The notes: generated by a model not told the origin, from the letters alone. DNA of 64,000 nt from an uncultured Bacilli bacterium (GCA_944350385.1 CALVOV010000004.1:1-64000), one strand, 5' to 3'; shown: positions 8,468 to 17,333, numbered from the stretch's first letter. Program-made: numbers and translations.

Positions 8468-8496
8468 ATTTTATCATATTTTTGATATTTTGTCTA
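8468..8496 (-). promoter_or_regulatory. Sigma-A promoter of the cps operon
   Basis: TAGACA (8491-8496), 17-base spacer, TAAAAT (8468-8473) with an upstream TG (TGATAAAAT). Confidence 0.65.
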
Positions 8497-8511
8497 CTAA
8501 GATTTAACAAT

Positions 8512-8547
8512 TCAGAAAAAAAGAACACTATTTATTAATATGTTCTT
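8512..8547 (-). terminator. Terminator of gltX
   Basis: Stem AAGAACA / TGTTCTT followed by TTTTTCTG on the minus strand. The gltX stop codon (8528-8530) is in the loop. Confidence 0.8.
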
Positions 8548-10186
8548 CATATAACTTAACTCTATTTTCTATCTTTTCTTTTCCAAGTATCTTCATAATT
8601 GAATATAAATCTGGAGATTTAGTTCTTCCTGTTACAACAACTCTTATAGCCTCACAAATATCGCCAACATGACCTTTAAAGTTTTCAGGATTTTTCTTAT
8701 ATTCTTTTGGAGTAGCAGCATAACCATTTTTAACAGCAAATTCTTTTACTCCATTAAACCACTCTTCATTTGTTTTATCTAAATCCAAATTATTTATGTA
8801 CTCTTTTATTAAGTCTAAATCATACACCTTATCTGATTCTAATTTACTATAATTTTCTTTTTCAAAAATACTATCAATAGCATAACTAAATTCTTCTTTT
8901 ACATCACTATATTTAGCAATATCTTTTCTTGGTCTGTCACCATCTTTTTCAATACTTAAAAATTTAATCATATCTTCTTTATTATCTTCTAAGATTTTAG
9001 CATAAAAAGAATCGTGAATTCTAGCCCAATCTAAAGTTTCTTCATAAACCTCTTGACCACTTTTTCTAGAAAAATAAGTTTTACAAATATTATTAAGTTT
9101 TGCTTCATCAAAAGAAGTTCCACCAACGGCATGTTTATCAAAACTAAATTTAAAATCTTTTATTTTTTTATTACTATTTTCAATGTACCACTCTTCGAAA
9201 TTACTATTAGTAATTGTTGCTAAGTATAAATGCAAAGCATCTATTGGAATTCCTGCTTCTTCATAATATACTGCTCCAGCCCAAGGGTCTTTTCTCTTAG
9301 ATATTTTTCTAATTGCTCCTGTTTCACTATCTTTAATCGTAATTGGCGCAATATGAGCATACTCAGGTCTAGTAAATCTTAGCATCTTAAATAATTGAAC
9401 ATGTTTTGGAATACTAGATACCCATTCATCACTACGAATTACATGTGTAGTATGCATTAAATGATCATCAATAGCATGAGCAAAATGATATGTAGGTACT
9501 CCATCTTTCTTTAATAAAACAAAATCTTCATCATTTTCTGGAAAACGCATTTTTCCTTTTATCAAATCAGTAAATTCAATAGTTTTTTCCGGATTACCAT
9601 CACTTCTTAATCTAATTACATACTCCTCATGATTATTTATCTTTTCCTTAATTTCTTCTAAAGATAAATCCCTATCAGCTGCGTATATACCATAAACACC
9701 AGTTCTTAGTTTATTAATTTCTTGCTCCTCACGAATATTAGCTAACTCTTCCTCAGTCATAAAGCAAGGATAAGCTAACCCTTTGATAATCAAATCTTTA
9801 ACATAAGTTTGATATATCTCAACTCTTTCACTTTGTTTATAAGGACCATAATTACCACCAAAACTATAACCTTCATTAGGTACGATATTAAAAGCTTTTA
9901 GTATTGAAACAATATTCTCTACGCCGCCTTCAACTTCACGTTTAGAGTCAGTATCCTCAACTCTTAAAAAGAATATACCACCAGTTTGTCTAGCATAAAT
10001 CATATCGCAATATGCTGAATATAAATTTCCTAAATGCACACTACCAGTTGGAGAAGGACCATACCTAGTTACCATAGCTCCATCTTTTAAATCTCTTTTA
10101 GGATATAAAGCTTCATAATATGCTGGATCATTTTTGATATTAGGAAATAAAAGTTCAGCTAATTCTCTTCTTTCAATTTCTACCAT
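8528..10186 (-). CDS. gltX: Glutamyl-tRNA synthetase
   Basis: A 552-residue class I aminoacyl-tRNA synthetase charging tRNA-Glu (and tRNA-Gln in organisms using GatCAB). The HIGH-box region reads YGPSPTGSVHLGN at about residues 42-54 and the KMSKS counterpart reads ISKRKDP at about 296. Conserved FLRVEDTD and HFAHAIDDHLM segments are present. A roughly 35-residue N-terminal extension precedes the catalytic fold, as in some Firmicute enzymes. It has its own promoter (10216-10244) and terminator. No T-box leader is visible; the untranslated leader is only about 25 bases. A tRNA-Gln gene lies just upstream. Confidence 0.95.
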   Translation of the reverse strand: MVEIERRELAELLFPNIKNDPAYYEALYPKRDLKDGAMVTRYGPSPTGSVHLGNLYSAYCDMIYARQTGGIFFLRVEDTDSKREVEGGVENIVSILKAFNIVPNEGYSFGGNYGPYKQSERVEIYQTYVKDLIIKGLAYPCFMTEEELANIREEQEINKLRTGVYGIYAADRDLSLEEIKEKINNHEEYVIRLRSDGNPEKTIEFTDLIKGKMRFPENDEDFVLLKKDGVPTYHFAHAIDDHLMHTTHVIRSDEWVSSIPKHVQLFKMLRFTRPEYAHIAPITIKDSETGAIRKISKRKDPWAGAVYYEEAGIPIDALHLYLATITNSNFEEWYIENSNKKIKDFKFSFDKHAVGGTSFDEAKLNNICKTYFSRKSGQEVYEETLDWARIHDSFYAKILEDNKEDMIKFLSIEKDGDRPRKDIAKYSDVKEEFSYAIDSIFEKENYSKLESDKVYDLDLIKEYINNLDLDKTNEEWFNGVKEFAVKNGYAATPKEYKKNPENFKGHVGDICEAIRVVVTGRTKSPDLYSIMKILGKEKIENRVKLYEEHINK

Positions 10187-10215
10187 CTTTGCACCTCTTT
10201 TAAATTTTCTTATTA

Positions 10216-10244
10216 ATAATAACTTACTTTAAATAAAAAATCAA
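10216..10244 (-). promoter_or_regulatory. Promoter of gltX
   Basis: TTGATT (10239-10244), 17-base spacer, TATTAT (10216-10221). Confidence 0.65.
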
Positions 10245-10271
10245 CATATAAACATATATAAGTTCTATTAG

Positions 10272-10301
10272 AACAAAAAATTGATTATAAAAATCAATTT
10301 T
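10272..10301 (-). terminator. Terminator of the tRNA-Gln gene
   Basis: Stem AAATTGATT / AATCAATTT followed by TTTGTTC on the minus strand, ten bases after the CCA end. Confidence 0.75.
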
Positions 10302-10310
10302 GTCATCTAT

Positions 10311-10385
10311 TGGTTGCCCTAGTTAGATTCGAACTAACGCGTAATGCGGTCAGAGCGCACTGCCTTACCGCTTGGCTATAGGGCA
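10311..10385 (-). tRNA. tRNA-Gln (anticodon CTG)
   Basis: A 75-base cloverleaf with acceptor arms TGCCCTA / TAGGGCA, D arm GCCAAGCGGTAAGGC, anticodon loop CTCTGAC (anticodon CTG), T loop TTCGAAT and encoded CCA. It reads CAG codons, a second glutamine isoacceptor type for an AT-rich genome. An extended -10 (TGTTATAAT) lies upstream at about 10412-10420. Confidence 0.92.
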
Positions 10386-10445
10386 ATTTATTGGAAAAAT
10401 CCAACAAAATAATTATAACATAAAAATAGTTAATATAATATTATT

Positions 10446-10832
10446 TTATTTTATTTCTTTATTATTTTTATTTTTTAAGACTTTCACTAATTTTTTTTCA
10501 AGAGAAGGTTTTAATAATTCTTCATTCAACTGATCTAATGTACTGCGATAAATAATATAAGCATATTTAAAATCATATATGTTTATAGCATTTACACATG
10601 GTTCTATCATTTCATCATATAAATAATCATATATAACATTACCATATTTTAAATTGTTAATTTCATCAACAAGTAAATCAGAAACTTTCCTATAATTATC
10701 TAAATCCTCAGAAGTAAAAAAATTATCTTCTAGCCATCTAATTGTTCTGACTTCTACTCCCTCTTCTTTATACTTATCTCTTAAATGATATTTACATATT
10801 TCTTCAAAAATATCTTTTCTTCTATTATCCAT
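10446..10832 (-). CDS. Hypothetical 128-residue acidic/basic protein
   Basis: I do not recognise this family. It is a small soluble, largely helical protein beginning MDNRRKDIFEEICKYH, with a Tyr/Asp-rich middle (YDYLYDEMIEP) and a Lys-rich C-terminus. The start is the ATG preceded by AAGAGGA; the longer open frame begins inside the promoter and is not credible. It stands alone, with a consensus -35 promoter upstream and no clear terminator. Confidence 0.65.
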   Translation of the reverse strand: MDNRRKDIFEEICKYHLRDKYKEEGVEVRTIRWLEDNFFTSEDLDNYRKVSDLLVDEINNLKYGNVIYDYLYDEMIEPCVNAINIYDFKYAYIIYRSTLDQLNEELLKPSLEKKLVKVLKNKNNKEIK

Positions 10833-10855
10833 AATTTTCCTCTTTTCTAAATAAA

Positions 10856-10883
10856 GTATTACAATAATATCATCACTTGTCAA
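10856..10883 (-). promoter_or_regulatory. Promoter of the 128-residue hypothetical gene
   Basis: Consensus -35 TTGACA (10878-10883), 16-base spacer, TAATAC (10856-10861). Confidence 0.65.
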
Positions 10884-10930
10884 CTTTTTATAGTTAGTAT
10901 TTAATAAAAACTTATTACTTTTAATTAAGA

Positions 10931-10960
10931 CAAAATAAAAGAGTGACTTCCATCACCCTC
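10931..10960 (-). terminator. Terminator of the zinc-ribbon gene
   Basis: Stem GAG-G-GTGA / TCACTC with one bulged base, followed by TTTTATTTT on the minus strand. Confidence 0.65.
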
Positions 10961-10965
10961 TAGAG

Positions 10966-11136
10966 TTATTTACTAGTTTGGCTTTCTTTTGCTGCTTTTC
11001 TTTTATCGCGGCATTCTTTACATCTTTTAGGTTCATGATCTAAACCTTTTTCTTTGTAGAAAGCTTGTTCACCAGCAGTAAAAACAAATTCTTTTCCGCA
11101 ATCTTGACAAACAATTGTCTTATCTTCAAATTCCAA
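10966..11136 (-). CDS. Small zinc-ribbon protein
   Basis: A 56-residue ORF starting at TTG, seven bases after a perfect GGAGG. It carries a four-cysteine zinc ribbon: CQDCGKEF near residue 11 and CKECRDKRK near 40, with FTAGEQAFYKEKG between them. This matches the small probable zinc-binding domain family (zf-Tbcl type) that is widespread in Firmicutes as stand-alone proteins of unknown function. It has a leader of about 100 bases after its promoter (11253-11282) and a terminator downstream. It follows queH but is separately transcribed. Confidence 0.85.
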   Translation of the reverse strand: MEFEDKTIVCQDCGKEFVFTAGEQAFYKEKGLDHEPKRCKECRDKRKAAKESQTSK

Positions 11137-11252
11137 GTTATTACCTCCTTATAATAATTATTGGACTCTCGCTAATAAGGTTTCCAAATTTCTTCCTATA
11201 AAGAGGAAATTAGTCACTACAAACATAAAATCCAGTGATTTAACACAATAAT

Positions 11253-11282
11253 AGTATATCATCTTTTATAAGTATTTGTAAA
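11253..11282 (-). promoter_or_regulatory. Promoter of the zinc-ribbon gene
   Basis: TTTACA (11277-11282), 18-base spacer, TATACT (11253-11258) with an extended TGA. The roughly 100-base leader that follows contains a short stem TTTCCT / AGGAAA. Confidence 0.6.
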
Positions 11283-11285
11283 CAA

Positions 11286-11912
11286 TTAATAATTGTTCTT
11301 TTCAATTTTACGTTTAATAGACTCAGCTTTAGAATATACACATCCACAATAGTCCTGACGATATAAATTATATTCTCTAGAAAGCTCTATACTTCTCTTA
11401 TAACCATTTTTCTTTTTAAAATCACAATATAAAAAATTAGTAGAATATATATCATTTAAATCTTTTCCAATTTCATTAATCCATTTAGCATTTTTATGAG
11501 GAGAAAGGCTAAGAGTAGTAGTAAAATAATCAAAGCCAAGTTTTTCAGCTACTAAAGCAGTTTCATTTAATCTTAATCTGTAACAGGAATAACATCTTTT
11601 ACCTCTTTCAGGTTCATTTTCTAATCCTTTAGAAATATCAAAAAACTCCTTAGGATCATATCTACCAGATAATAGAGATACTTGATATTTAGTCTTGAAC
11701 TCTTCTAAAAATTTCTTTAATTCATTTAGTCTCTTTTCATACTCATCATTCAAACTAATATTAGGATTATAATAAAATACAGTTATTTTAAAATGATTAG
11801 CTAATCTTTCCAAAACAGCTGAAGAACAAGGCGCACAACAAGCATGTAATAATAAAGGAGTCCCCTCTGGAATGTTTTTGATTTGTTCTTCCATTAAAGC
11901 ATCAAAATTCAT
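11286..11912 (-). CDS. queH: Epoxyqueuosine reductase QueH
   Basis: A 208-residue DUF208/QueH protein that reduces epoxyqueuosine to queuosine at tRNA position 34. The N-terminal HACCAPCSS cluster (about residue 22), GKRCYSCYRLR (about 104) and YRQDYCGC near the C-terminus supply the cysteines for the Fe-S cluster and the redox pair. It is a non-homologous replacement for QueG. Transcription probably starts from TGTTAAAAT at about 11936-11944. It is divergent from zupT. No other queuosine gene is in the window. Confidence 0.93.
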   Translation of the reverse strand: MNFDALMEEQIKNIPEGTPLLLHACCAPCSSAVLERLANHFKITVFYYNPNISLNDEYEKRLNELKKFLEEFKTKYQVSLLSGRYDPKEFFDISKGLENEPERGKRCYSCYRLRLNETALVAEKLGFDYFTTTLSLSPHKNAKWINEIGKDLNDIYSTNFLYCDFKKKNGYKRSIELSREYNLYRQDYCGCVYSKAESIKRKIEKNNY

Positions 11913-11984
11913 ACCACCATCTCTTTTCTTTTAAGATTTTAACACATTTAGTTATTTTTTTAAATAATAATCATATGTTTTACT

Positions 11985-12734
11985 ATGAATAAAACAATAT
12001 TTTCTCTATTGGTAACTTTTTTAGCTGGTATTTCTACAATTATAGGAATACTGCCAACATTTATAAATAAAAAACACATTAATAAGACTATTAATTTTTC
12101 TCTTTCTTTTTCTGCAGGTATCATGTTAACAGTGTCTTATACATCGCTTGTACCAGAATCGTTAAACTATTTAAAAGATTATTTTAATACTCCAGTACTT
12201 TTTGTCTACATCTTTATTTTTATTATTTTAGGTATAATATCTTCTAAAATTATTGAAGAAAAAATAGATATTAAATTTCAAAACAATAAATTATATAAAT
12301 TAGGAATAATTTCCATTATCATTCTAATACTTCACAATATACCCGAAGGTATAATAACATTTCTTACTACTTCCAATAATACTCGTTTAGGTCTTCATCT
12401 AGCTTTAGCTATTGCCCTACATAATATTCCTGAAGGAATAACAATCGCAGTTCCTATCTACTATGCCACTAATAAAAGAAAAAAAGCTCTTATTTATACC
12501 TTAATAGCCGGTTTTTCAGAATTTATTGGAGCTTTATTTACACTTTTTTTATTGAAGAAATATCTAAATAATTTCATCTTATCAGCTATACTAGCTATGA
12601 CAGCTGGTATGATGTTACAAATTTCTTTTTGTGAGTTAATACCAAGTGCCCTAAACTACAATAAAAAGAGCTTAACATTGTTAAGCTTTATATTAGGTAT
12701 ACTAATTATGATTATATGTGAATATTTAATTTAA
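11985..12734 (+). CDS. zupT: ZIP-family divalent metal transporter
   Basis: A 249-residue membrane protein with about eight TM helices. The two signature metal-site helices read LHNIPEGIITF (about residue 119) and LHNIPEGITIA (about 147), which identifies a ZupT/ZIP importer of zinc, iron or manganese. No Shine-Dalgarno is visible before the ATG at 11985, and only A/T-rich sequence precedes it. The mRNA may be near-leaderless, or translation may start inefficiently. Its 3' end overlaps the convergent ASCH gene by nine bases with no intervening terminator. Confidence 0.9.
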   Translation: MNKTIFSLLVTFLAGISTIIGILPTFINKKHINKTINFSLSFSAGIMLTVSYTSLVPESLNYLKDYFNTPVLFVYIFIFIILGIISSKIIEEKIDIKFQNNKLYKLGIISIIILILHNIPEGIITFLTTSNNTRLGLHLALAIALHNIPEGITIAVPIYYATNKRKKALIYTLIAGFSEFIGALFTLFLLKKYLNNFILSAILAMTAGMMLQISFCELIPSALNYNKKSLTLLSFILGILIMIICEYLI

Positions 12735-13112
12735 TTCCCATATATTTAATTTACCCTTAGCTTTAATTTTTTCTATCGGTTTGATATCTTCTAAAATCCA
12801 AGCATATCTACCAACTTGATATATTCCCATATCATACTCAGGAGTATTTCTTATTTTTTTTATGAAATCATCATTCATATAAACACAATCCACTAATTTA
12901 CAAGAGCAAATTACATATCCATAATTTAAATCACTATCCTTATATACATGATTTATTTTAGGATTCAACAAAATTTCTTTTTTAGACTTAGCTAAAGATG
13001 CATGAATATATAACTCACCACGATAATTAGTTTTCCAACTGCGTGTTTCGATATGTTTAATATTATCTTTTATTAAGGTAGCATAAGGTTCTTTTATACT
13101 TAAGACTTTCAT
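12726..13112 (-). CDS. ASCH-domain protein
   Basis: A 128-residue ASCH/PUA-like fold protein. The diagnostic N-terminus reads MKVLSIKEPYATLI, then IETRSWKTNYRGELYIHAS at about 23-41, and a YAWILEDI strand near 106. ASCH domains are predicted RNA-binding or nuclease-like modules; bacterial stand-alone members include N4-acetylcytidine amidohydrolases. The exact reaction here is unknown. It begins two bases after the acyl-CoA synthetase stop, so it is probably co-transcribed and translationally coupled. Confidence 0.82.
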   Translation of the reverse strand: MKVLSIKEPYATLIKDNIKHIETRSWKTNYRGELYIHASLAKSKKEILLNPKINHVYKDSDLNYGYVICSCKLVDCVYMNDDFIKKIRNTPEYDMGIYQVGRYAWILEDIKPIEKIKAKGKLNIWELN

Positions 13113-13114
13113 AA

Positions 13115-14869
13115 TTATTTATTTTTTTCTCTCTTATTCTTTTCTTCTTCCTCTAGCTTTTTAAAATCAACTTTATTCATTAAAGTCTTAGGAAAACTAT
13201 CACGTACTTCAAATTCCTTTGGTACTGAATAAACTGCTAATTTTTCTTTACATAATTCTTTTAATTCTTTCTTTAATTTAGGACTATCACTATAACCATC
13301 ATTTAATAATAAGAAAGCTTTAGGAACATGCATCTTATATGGATGAGGTATTCCTATAACACAAGATTTTTTAACAGCAGGATGACTCTCTAATATTTCT
13401 TCAATCATACTTGGATAAACATTAAATCCAGAAACTACAATCATTCTCTTTAACCTTTGAGTATAATAAACAATACCATTAGAAGAAATATAACCAATAT
13501 CTCCTGTATGAAGCCAAATTTTTCCATCTTTATGTTTGCGTAAAACATTTTTAGTTTCTTTAGGGTTATTTAAATATCCAACCATTAATGTTGGACCATT
13601 AACACAAATTTCTCCCTCTTCACCAATTTTCAATGGCTCGCCAGTATCTATATCACAGATTTGAAAAGAATTACCAACCATTGGTATACCAATACTTCCA
13701 GGCTCATTAGTACCAGGAAACGTATAAGCTGTTGCTGCAACAGATTCAGTCATACCATAACCTTTAGTTATATTAATATGTGCACCATGTTTATGTAAAA
13801 ATTCATTAATTTTAATTTCATTTGGAATAGTTAAATAATCTCCACCACTAACTATATATTTTAATTGGGACATATTAACATTATCAAGCTTCTTATTATT
13901 CATCATCGCTTCCCATAATGTTGGAACACCTAAAATAGCATTAGGCTTATCATTTTTCCATATTTTATAGAACCTATTAGCATCATATTCTGGCATTAAA
14001 ATAGTCTCAACTTTTAAACATAAAGGAGTATGTATGCAAATTGCTAATCCAAATCCATGAAAAATAGGCAAAATAGTAAGAATTTTATCTTTTGGTTTAA
14101 CATCAATAACATTAATTGAAGCCTGCATAGCAATAGCATTAAAACTATAATTAGAGATCATTATTCCTTTTGGTGTCCCAGTTGTACCTCCACTATGCAA
14201 TATAACAGCTACATCATCTTTATTAACTTTTATATCAAATTTTTTAGTATAAGAAATTCCACGAGCCATAAATTCTTTCCAACTCATAAAATCACGATCA
14301 GAAAATTTAGGTTTCTTCATCATAATACTACGTGTCAAAGTATAGCCAATATTTAAACCAATAGGCATACTTCCTTTTGGAGAAACAAGTATCGTTTTAT
14401 ATACTAAAGTATCCGTTAAAATCGGTGAAATTTTCTCATAATCAAAATCTACCAATAAAAGAAATCTACTTTTACTTTCCTTTAAGTAATACCTAACTTG
14501 TTCAGGACTACTAAGAGGATGAACCATATCTGCAATAGCGCCAATTTTATTACAAGCATAAAAAGTATAAATTGCTTCAGGCATATTAGGTAAGCAAATA
14601 GTTACCACATCACCCTCTTTAACACCATAACTTCTTAAAGCTCTAGCGCAAATATTAATATTATCAAAAAATTCATTAAAACTAAATTTTCTACCAAAAT
14701 AATTTAGAGCAATAAAATCCTTATCTTCTCCAACTCTTTCTACCAAATATTCATAGATAGACTTAGTAGTAAATTTAATACTTCTATCTTCTCTAGAATA
14801 ATAATCTAACCATGGTTGATCATTATTCTTTTTAAATATTTTAGTCATTAAATCCTTAAAAAATCTCAT
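13115..14869 (-). CDS. AMP-forming acyl-CoA synthetase (copy 1)
   Basis: A 584-residue ANL-superfamily enzyme. The P-loop reads HSGGTTGTPKG at about 220, then GYGMTES at about 372 and LHTGDIG at about 455, and a C-terminal lysine lies in a KTLMNKVDFKK segment. It is predicted to activate a carboxylic acid, probably fatty, to acyl-AMP and then acyl-CoA. AAGGAG precedes the ATG, and an extended -10 (TGTTATAAT) lies at about 14910-14918. A close paralogue stands at 57127-58854. Unlike that copy, no TetR gene or palindrome is adjacent here. Substrate cannot be read from the sequence. Confidence 0.9.
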   Translation of the reverse strand: MRFFKDLMTKIFKKNNDQPWLDYYSREDRSIKFTTKSIYEYLVERVGEDKDFIALNYFGRKFSFNEFFDNINICARALRSYGVKEGDVVTICLPNMPEAIYTFYACNKIGAIADMVHPLSSPEQVRYYLKESKSRFLLLVDFDYEKISPILTDTLVYKTILVSPKGSMPIGLNIGYTLTRSIMMKKPKFSDRDFMSWKEFMARGISYTKKFDIKVNKDDVAVILHSGGTTGTPKGIMISNYSFNAIAMQASINVIDVKPKDKILTILPIFHGFGLAICIHTPLCLKVETILMPEYDANRFYKIWKNDKPNAILGVPTLWEAMMNNKKLDNVNMSQLKYIVSGGDYLTIPNEIKINEFLHKHGAHINITKGYGMTESVAATAYTFPGTNEPGSIGIPMVGNSFQICDIDTGEPLKIGEEGEICVNGPTLMVGYLNNPKETKNVLRKHKDGKIWLHTGDIGYISSNGIVYYTQRLKRMIVVSGFNVYPSMIEEILESHPAVKKSCVIGIPHPYKMHVPKAFLLLNDGYSDSPKLKKELKELCKEKLAVYSVPKEFEVRDSFPKTLMNKVDFKKLEEEEKNKREKNK

Positions 14870-14940
14870 ATTATATCTCCTTGTACATTATTATATGAAT
14901 ACAAAAACTATTATAACATAATTAAATAAATTTACATAAT

Positions 14941-14962
14941 AAAAAAAGTAGCTATACTACTT
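14941..14962 (-). terminator. Terminator of the rhomboid gene
   Basis: Stem AAGTAG / CTACTT followed by seven T on the minus strand. The stop codon lies in the hairpin. Confidence 0.8.
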
Positions 14963-15523
14963 AAAATAAAAACCAAACACTAAACCACATAATCCACCTA
15001 GAATATGTCCTAAATGTGACAAATTATCATTTTTCTTAAATAAGCCTTTAAATACTTCATCTACAACGTAAAATAAGATAATTAGCACTAATGTTAAAGG
15101 AATCTTACCTGCTTGAATATTAACAAAACTACTTAATACTATTAACATAAATACTACACCACTAGCTCCATAAATTCGTGTATTACGGCAAAATATTTTA
15201 TTAGCAACACCTGCAACAAAAGCAGTAATTAAAATCATAATTAATAAATTATAACTACCATACTTCTCCTCTACCATTGGACCAATCAACAAAATTTCTA
15301 AAAAATTATGTGTAAAATGTTCCCAACTACCATGACCTAATATATGTGTAAAGAAACGAATATAAGTTATTGGATTAAACAATGAAGAATTGGAAGAAGT
15401 AGAAAAAAAGTTTTTAGTACTCTCTCCCTTAGTAAGACTATGAATAATCATAATACCCAAACACACAAAAAAATAAGTTAAAATTACAACAGAATTATAC
15501 TGAAAGTAATTTAAAAATTCCAT
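14957..15523 (-). CDS. Rhomboid-family intramembrane serine protease
   Basis: A 188-residue polytopic protein with about six TM helices. The catalytic pair is visible: Ser in YGASGVVF (about residue 121) and His in HLGHILGG (about 173). The HGSWEHFTHNFLE segment contains the conserved His/Asn upstream of the first catalytic helix. It cleaves TM substrates within the membrane; the target is unknown. The start is the ATG preceded by GGTGA; an upstream ATG at 15535 has a poorer site. A TATAAT at 15540-15545 lies in the T run of the preceding terminator, so termination of the DUF4097 operon and initiation here are back to back. Confidence 0.87.
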   Translation of the reverse strand: MEFLNYFQYNSVVILTYFFVCLGIMIIHSLTKGESTKNFFSTSSNSSLFNPITYIRFFTHILGHGSWEHFTHNFLEILLIGPMVEEKYGSYNLLIMILITAFVAGVANKIFCRNTRIYGASGVVFMLIVLSSFVNIQAGKIPLTLVLIILFYVVDEVFKGLFKKNDNLSHLGHILGGLCGLVFGFYFK

Positions 15524-15545
15524 ATACTTCACCATTCTTATTATA

Positions 15546-15578
15546 AAACAAAAGCTGTAGAATTACTACTGCTTTTGT
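15546..15578 (-). terminator. Terminator of the liaF-DUF4097 operon
   Basis: Stem ACAAAAGC...GTAG / CTAC...GCTTTTGT with small bulges and a TTTTAT tail on the minus strand. The tail also holds the TATAAT of the next gene. Confidence 0.8.
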
Positions 15579-15579
15579 T

Positions 15580-16668
15580 TTAAAAACTTTCTTGTATCTG
15601 ATCTAATCCAACCTTATCTGTCTCTTTAATAGAAATAACAGAAGTATTAGAAAAAATTTCCTCTATATTATCATTATTAATAGAATCAATAGTTTTAAAA
15701 GTAAACTCATAAGTTTTGTTAATTTCTAACAAATTATCTTTATCAATAAATTTAATAGTTGCAACCTCACCCTGAAACATTTGTAAAGTTATATAATATT
15801 CATTCTCTCTATCAGTAGGAACTTTACTTAAAACACTATAAGTTTTAGTAAATGTATCTTTAACATCATCATTTTCATAACTGATATTAATAGATCCAAT
15901 CCCACCAGTAATGTTAATTTTATTATTACCATCTCCATAATATGTATTATCACTAATTGAATTGCCTTCTACTCTAACATTTCCTATTCCTTTTGAAACT
16001 TTTAATTTATAATCTAATTTATTACCTAATAAATTCAACTTAAGAGTACCAATTCCAGCTTCAATTGATGATCTTCCTTTAATTACTGCAGAAACATCTA
16101 CATTACCAACACCAATATCTAAATCCAAATTATTCAATATAGAGTTTGCAATATCAGTCATACCTGCTCCAGTACCAATTTGTGATTCATTAGTAACTCG
16201 TAAATTATTTAATGTAACTTTTCCAGCGCCCAACTCTAAATCTAAATTATTTGTAGTTAAAATATTAGTGTCTATAACTCCTGTTTCTGTTTCAATATCA
16301 ACAGAACGAAATTCAAAATTAGTAGGAACATATAAAGTAACTTGAGATACATTATTATTAAATATTGCATTTTTTTCAACAATCTTTAATTCATTTACAT
16401 CTTCACGCACTCTAATGTATTTACTATCAGTCTCAACTTTAAAAACTTCTCCCTCTACTATTTTAAGATTAGATATAGATAACTCAATAGATAAATCTTT
16501 AATATTCTCACTTATTTCAATGTCTTGAACATTTTGAGAACTACTAGATTCTGAATTAGACACTTTAGTAATAAAATTTACTATAGTAATAATAGAACCA
16601 AAAATAATAATAATTAGAAATATTGCTAAACAAATAGCAATATACTTAACCAATCTTTGCCACTTCAT
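15580..16668 (-). CDS. Membrane-anchored DUF4097 beta-helix protein
   Basis: A 362-residue protein with an N-terminal TM anchor (about 8-33), a Ser-rich linker, then repeated short beta-strand turns typical of DUF4097/putative adhesin solenoids (TETGVIDTN, GAGKVTLNN, GTGAGMTD, GVGNVDVS, GIGTLKLN, GIGNVRVEG, GGIGSINI). A C-terminal domain from about residue 275 (YYITLQMFQGEVATIKF) is extra and I do not recognise it. The start overlaps the LiaF-like stop by one base (TAATG), which indicates translational coupling. In Firmicutes such proteins pair with LiaF-like or PspC-like envelope-stress proteins, so a surface or membrane-stress role is likely. Confidence 0.75.
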   Translation of the reverse strand: MKWQRLVKYIAICLAIFLIIIIFGSIITIVNFITKVSNSESSSSQNVQDIEISENIKDLSIELSISNLKIVEGEVFKVETDSKYIRVREDVNELKIVEKNAIFNNNVSQVTLYVPTNFEFRSVDIETETGVIDTNILTTNNLDLELGAGKVTLNNLRVTNESQIGTGAGMTDIANSILNNLDLDIGVGNVDVSAVIKGRSSIEAGIGTLKLNLLGNKLDYKLKVSKGIGNVRVEGNSISDNTYYGDGNNKINITGGIGSINISYENDDVKDTFTKTYSVLSKVPTDRENEYYITLQMFQGEVATIKFIDKDNLLEINKTYEFTFKTIDSINNDNIEEIFSNTSVISIKETDKVGLDQIQESF

Positions 16669-17333
16669 TAATTAATCTCAATATCTCCAAATAAAGCAAA
16701 TCCCTTAACAAATACACAATATTTAGAGTCCTTTCTTTTAATTTTATTAGATATTGAACCAAAAATGGGAGTTGAAATAACTTTAACATCAACTTCATCT
16801 GGTACAATTAATTTAATACTACCAAAAACACTAGTAGCATTAATAATAATATCCTTAGTTACCTTAGTATCTTTAATACTACAAGTTAAACCACCAAAAA
16901 TACTATTTAAATTACAACCACTAATATCCTTAGTCAAATTTATATTTCGATTAGAAAAAATAGAATAATACTCTTCCTCGGTATCTATATTTAGATTCTT
17001 CATTTGTTTTCTTATTTTATTATTCAAATTACTATTAAATATTATTGAAAAACCTAAAGCAATCAAAATAAATGGAATAATTAAATTAGCAATTAACTTA
17101 ATAGAAATAATATTAATACACATTAAATATAAACTAATACCTATAATTAGACCTATTAAACTTCCCTTTCTATTTTTACTATCAAAAAGATCAATGAAAG
17201 ATGGAATAATTATAATAAATGTCCACCATCCATCAAAAAATAAATTAATATCAGTAAAATTTAATGCGTTTAATCCCATTATAATTCCTACTACTATAAA
17301 AATTATTCCCCACAATACATTTTTAATTTTCAT
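16668..17333 (-). CDS. LiaF-like transmembrane protein
   Basis: A 221-residue protein with four hydrophobic segments in the first 115 residues (DUF5668/LiaI-LiaF TM domain, including FFDGWWTFIIIIPS). A cytoplasmic linker follows, then a beta-rich C-terminal domain with FGGLTCSIKD, ATSVFGSIKLIVP and FGSISNK repeats, the cell-wall-active-antibiotics-response (LiaF C-terminal) fold. In Bacillus, LiaF holds the LiaRS system inactive. No liaR or liaS lies next to it here. It is the first gene of a two-gene operon with the DUF4097 protein; TATAAT lies at about 17354-17359. Confidence 0.8.
   Translation of the reverse strand: MKIKNVLWGIIFIVVGIIMGLNALNFTDINLFFDGWWTFIIIIPSFIDLFDSKNRKGSLIGLIIGISLYLMCINIISIKLIANLIIPFILIALGFSIIFNSNLNNKIRKQMKNLNIDTEEEYYSIFSNRNINLTKDISGCNLNSIFGGLTCSIKDTKVTKDIIINATSVFGSIKLIVPDEVDVKVISTPIFGSISNKIKRKDSKYCVFVKGFALFGDIEIN

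Noticed and set aside
10187-10310. T-box leader before gltX
   Set aside because: The promoter leaves only about 25 untranslated bases, and there is no T-box sequence or specifier stem.
11137-11252. Riboswitch in the roughly 100-base leader of the zinc-ribbon gene
   Set aside because: Only one short hairpin is visible and no known riboswitch core is recognised. The leader length is noted but no class can be assigned.
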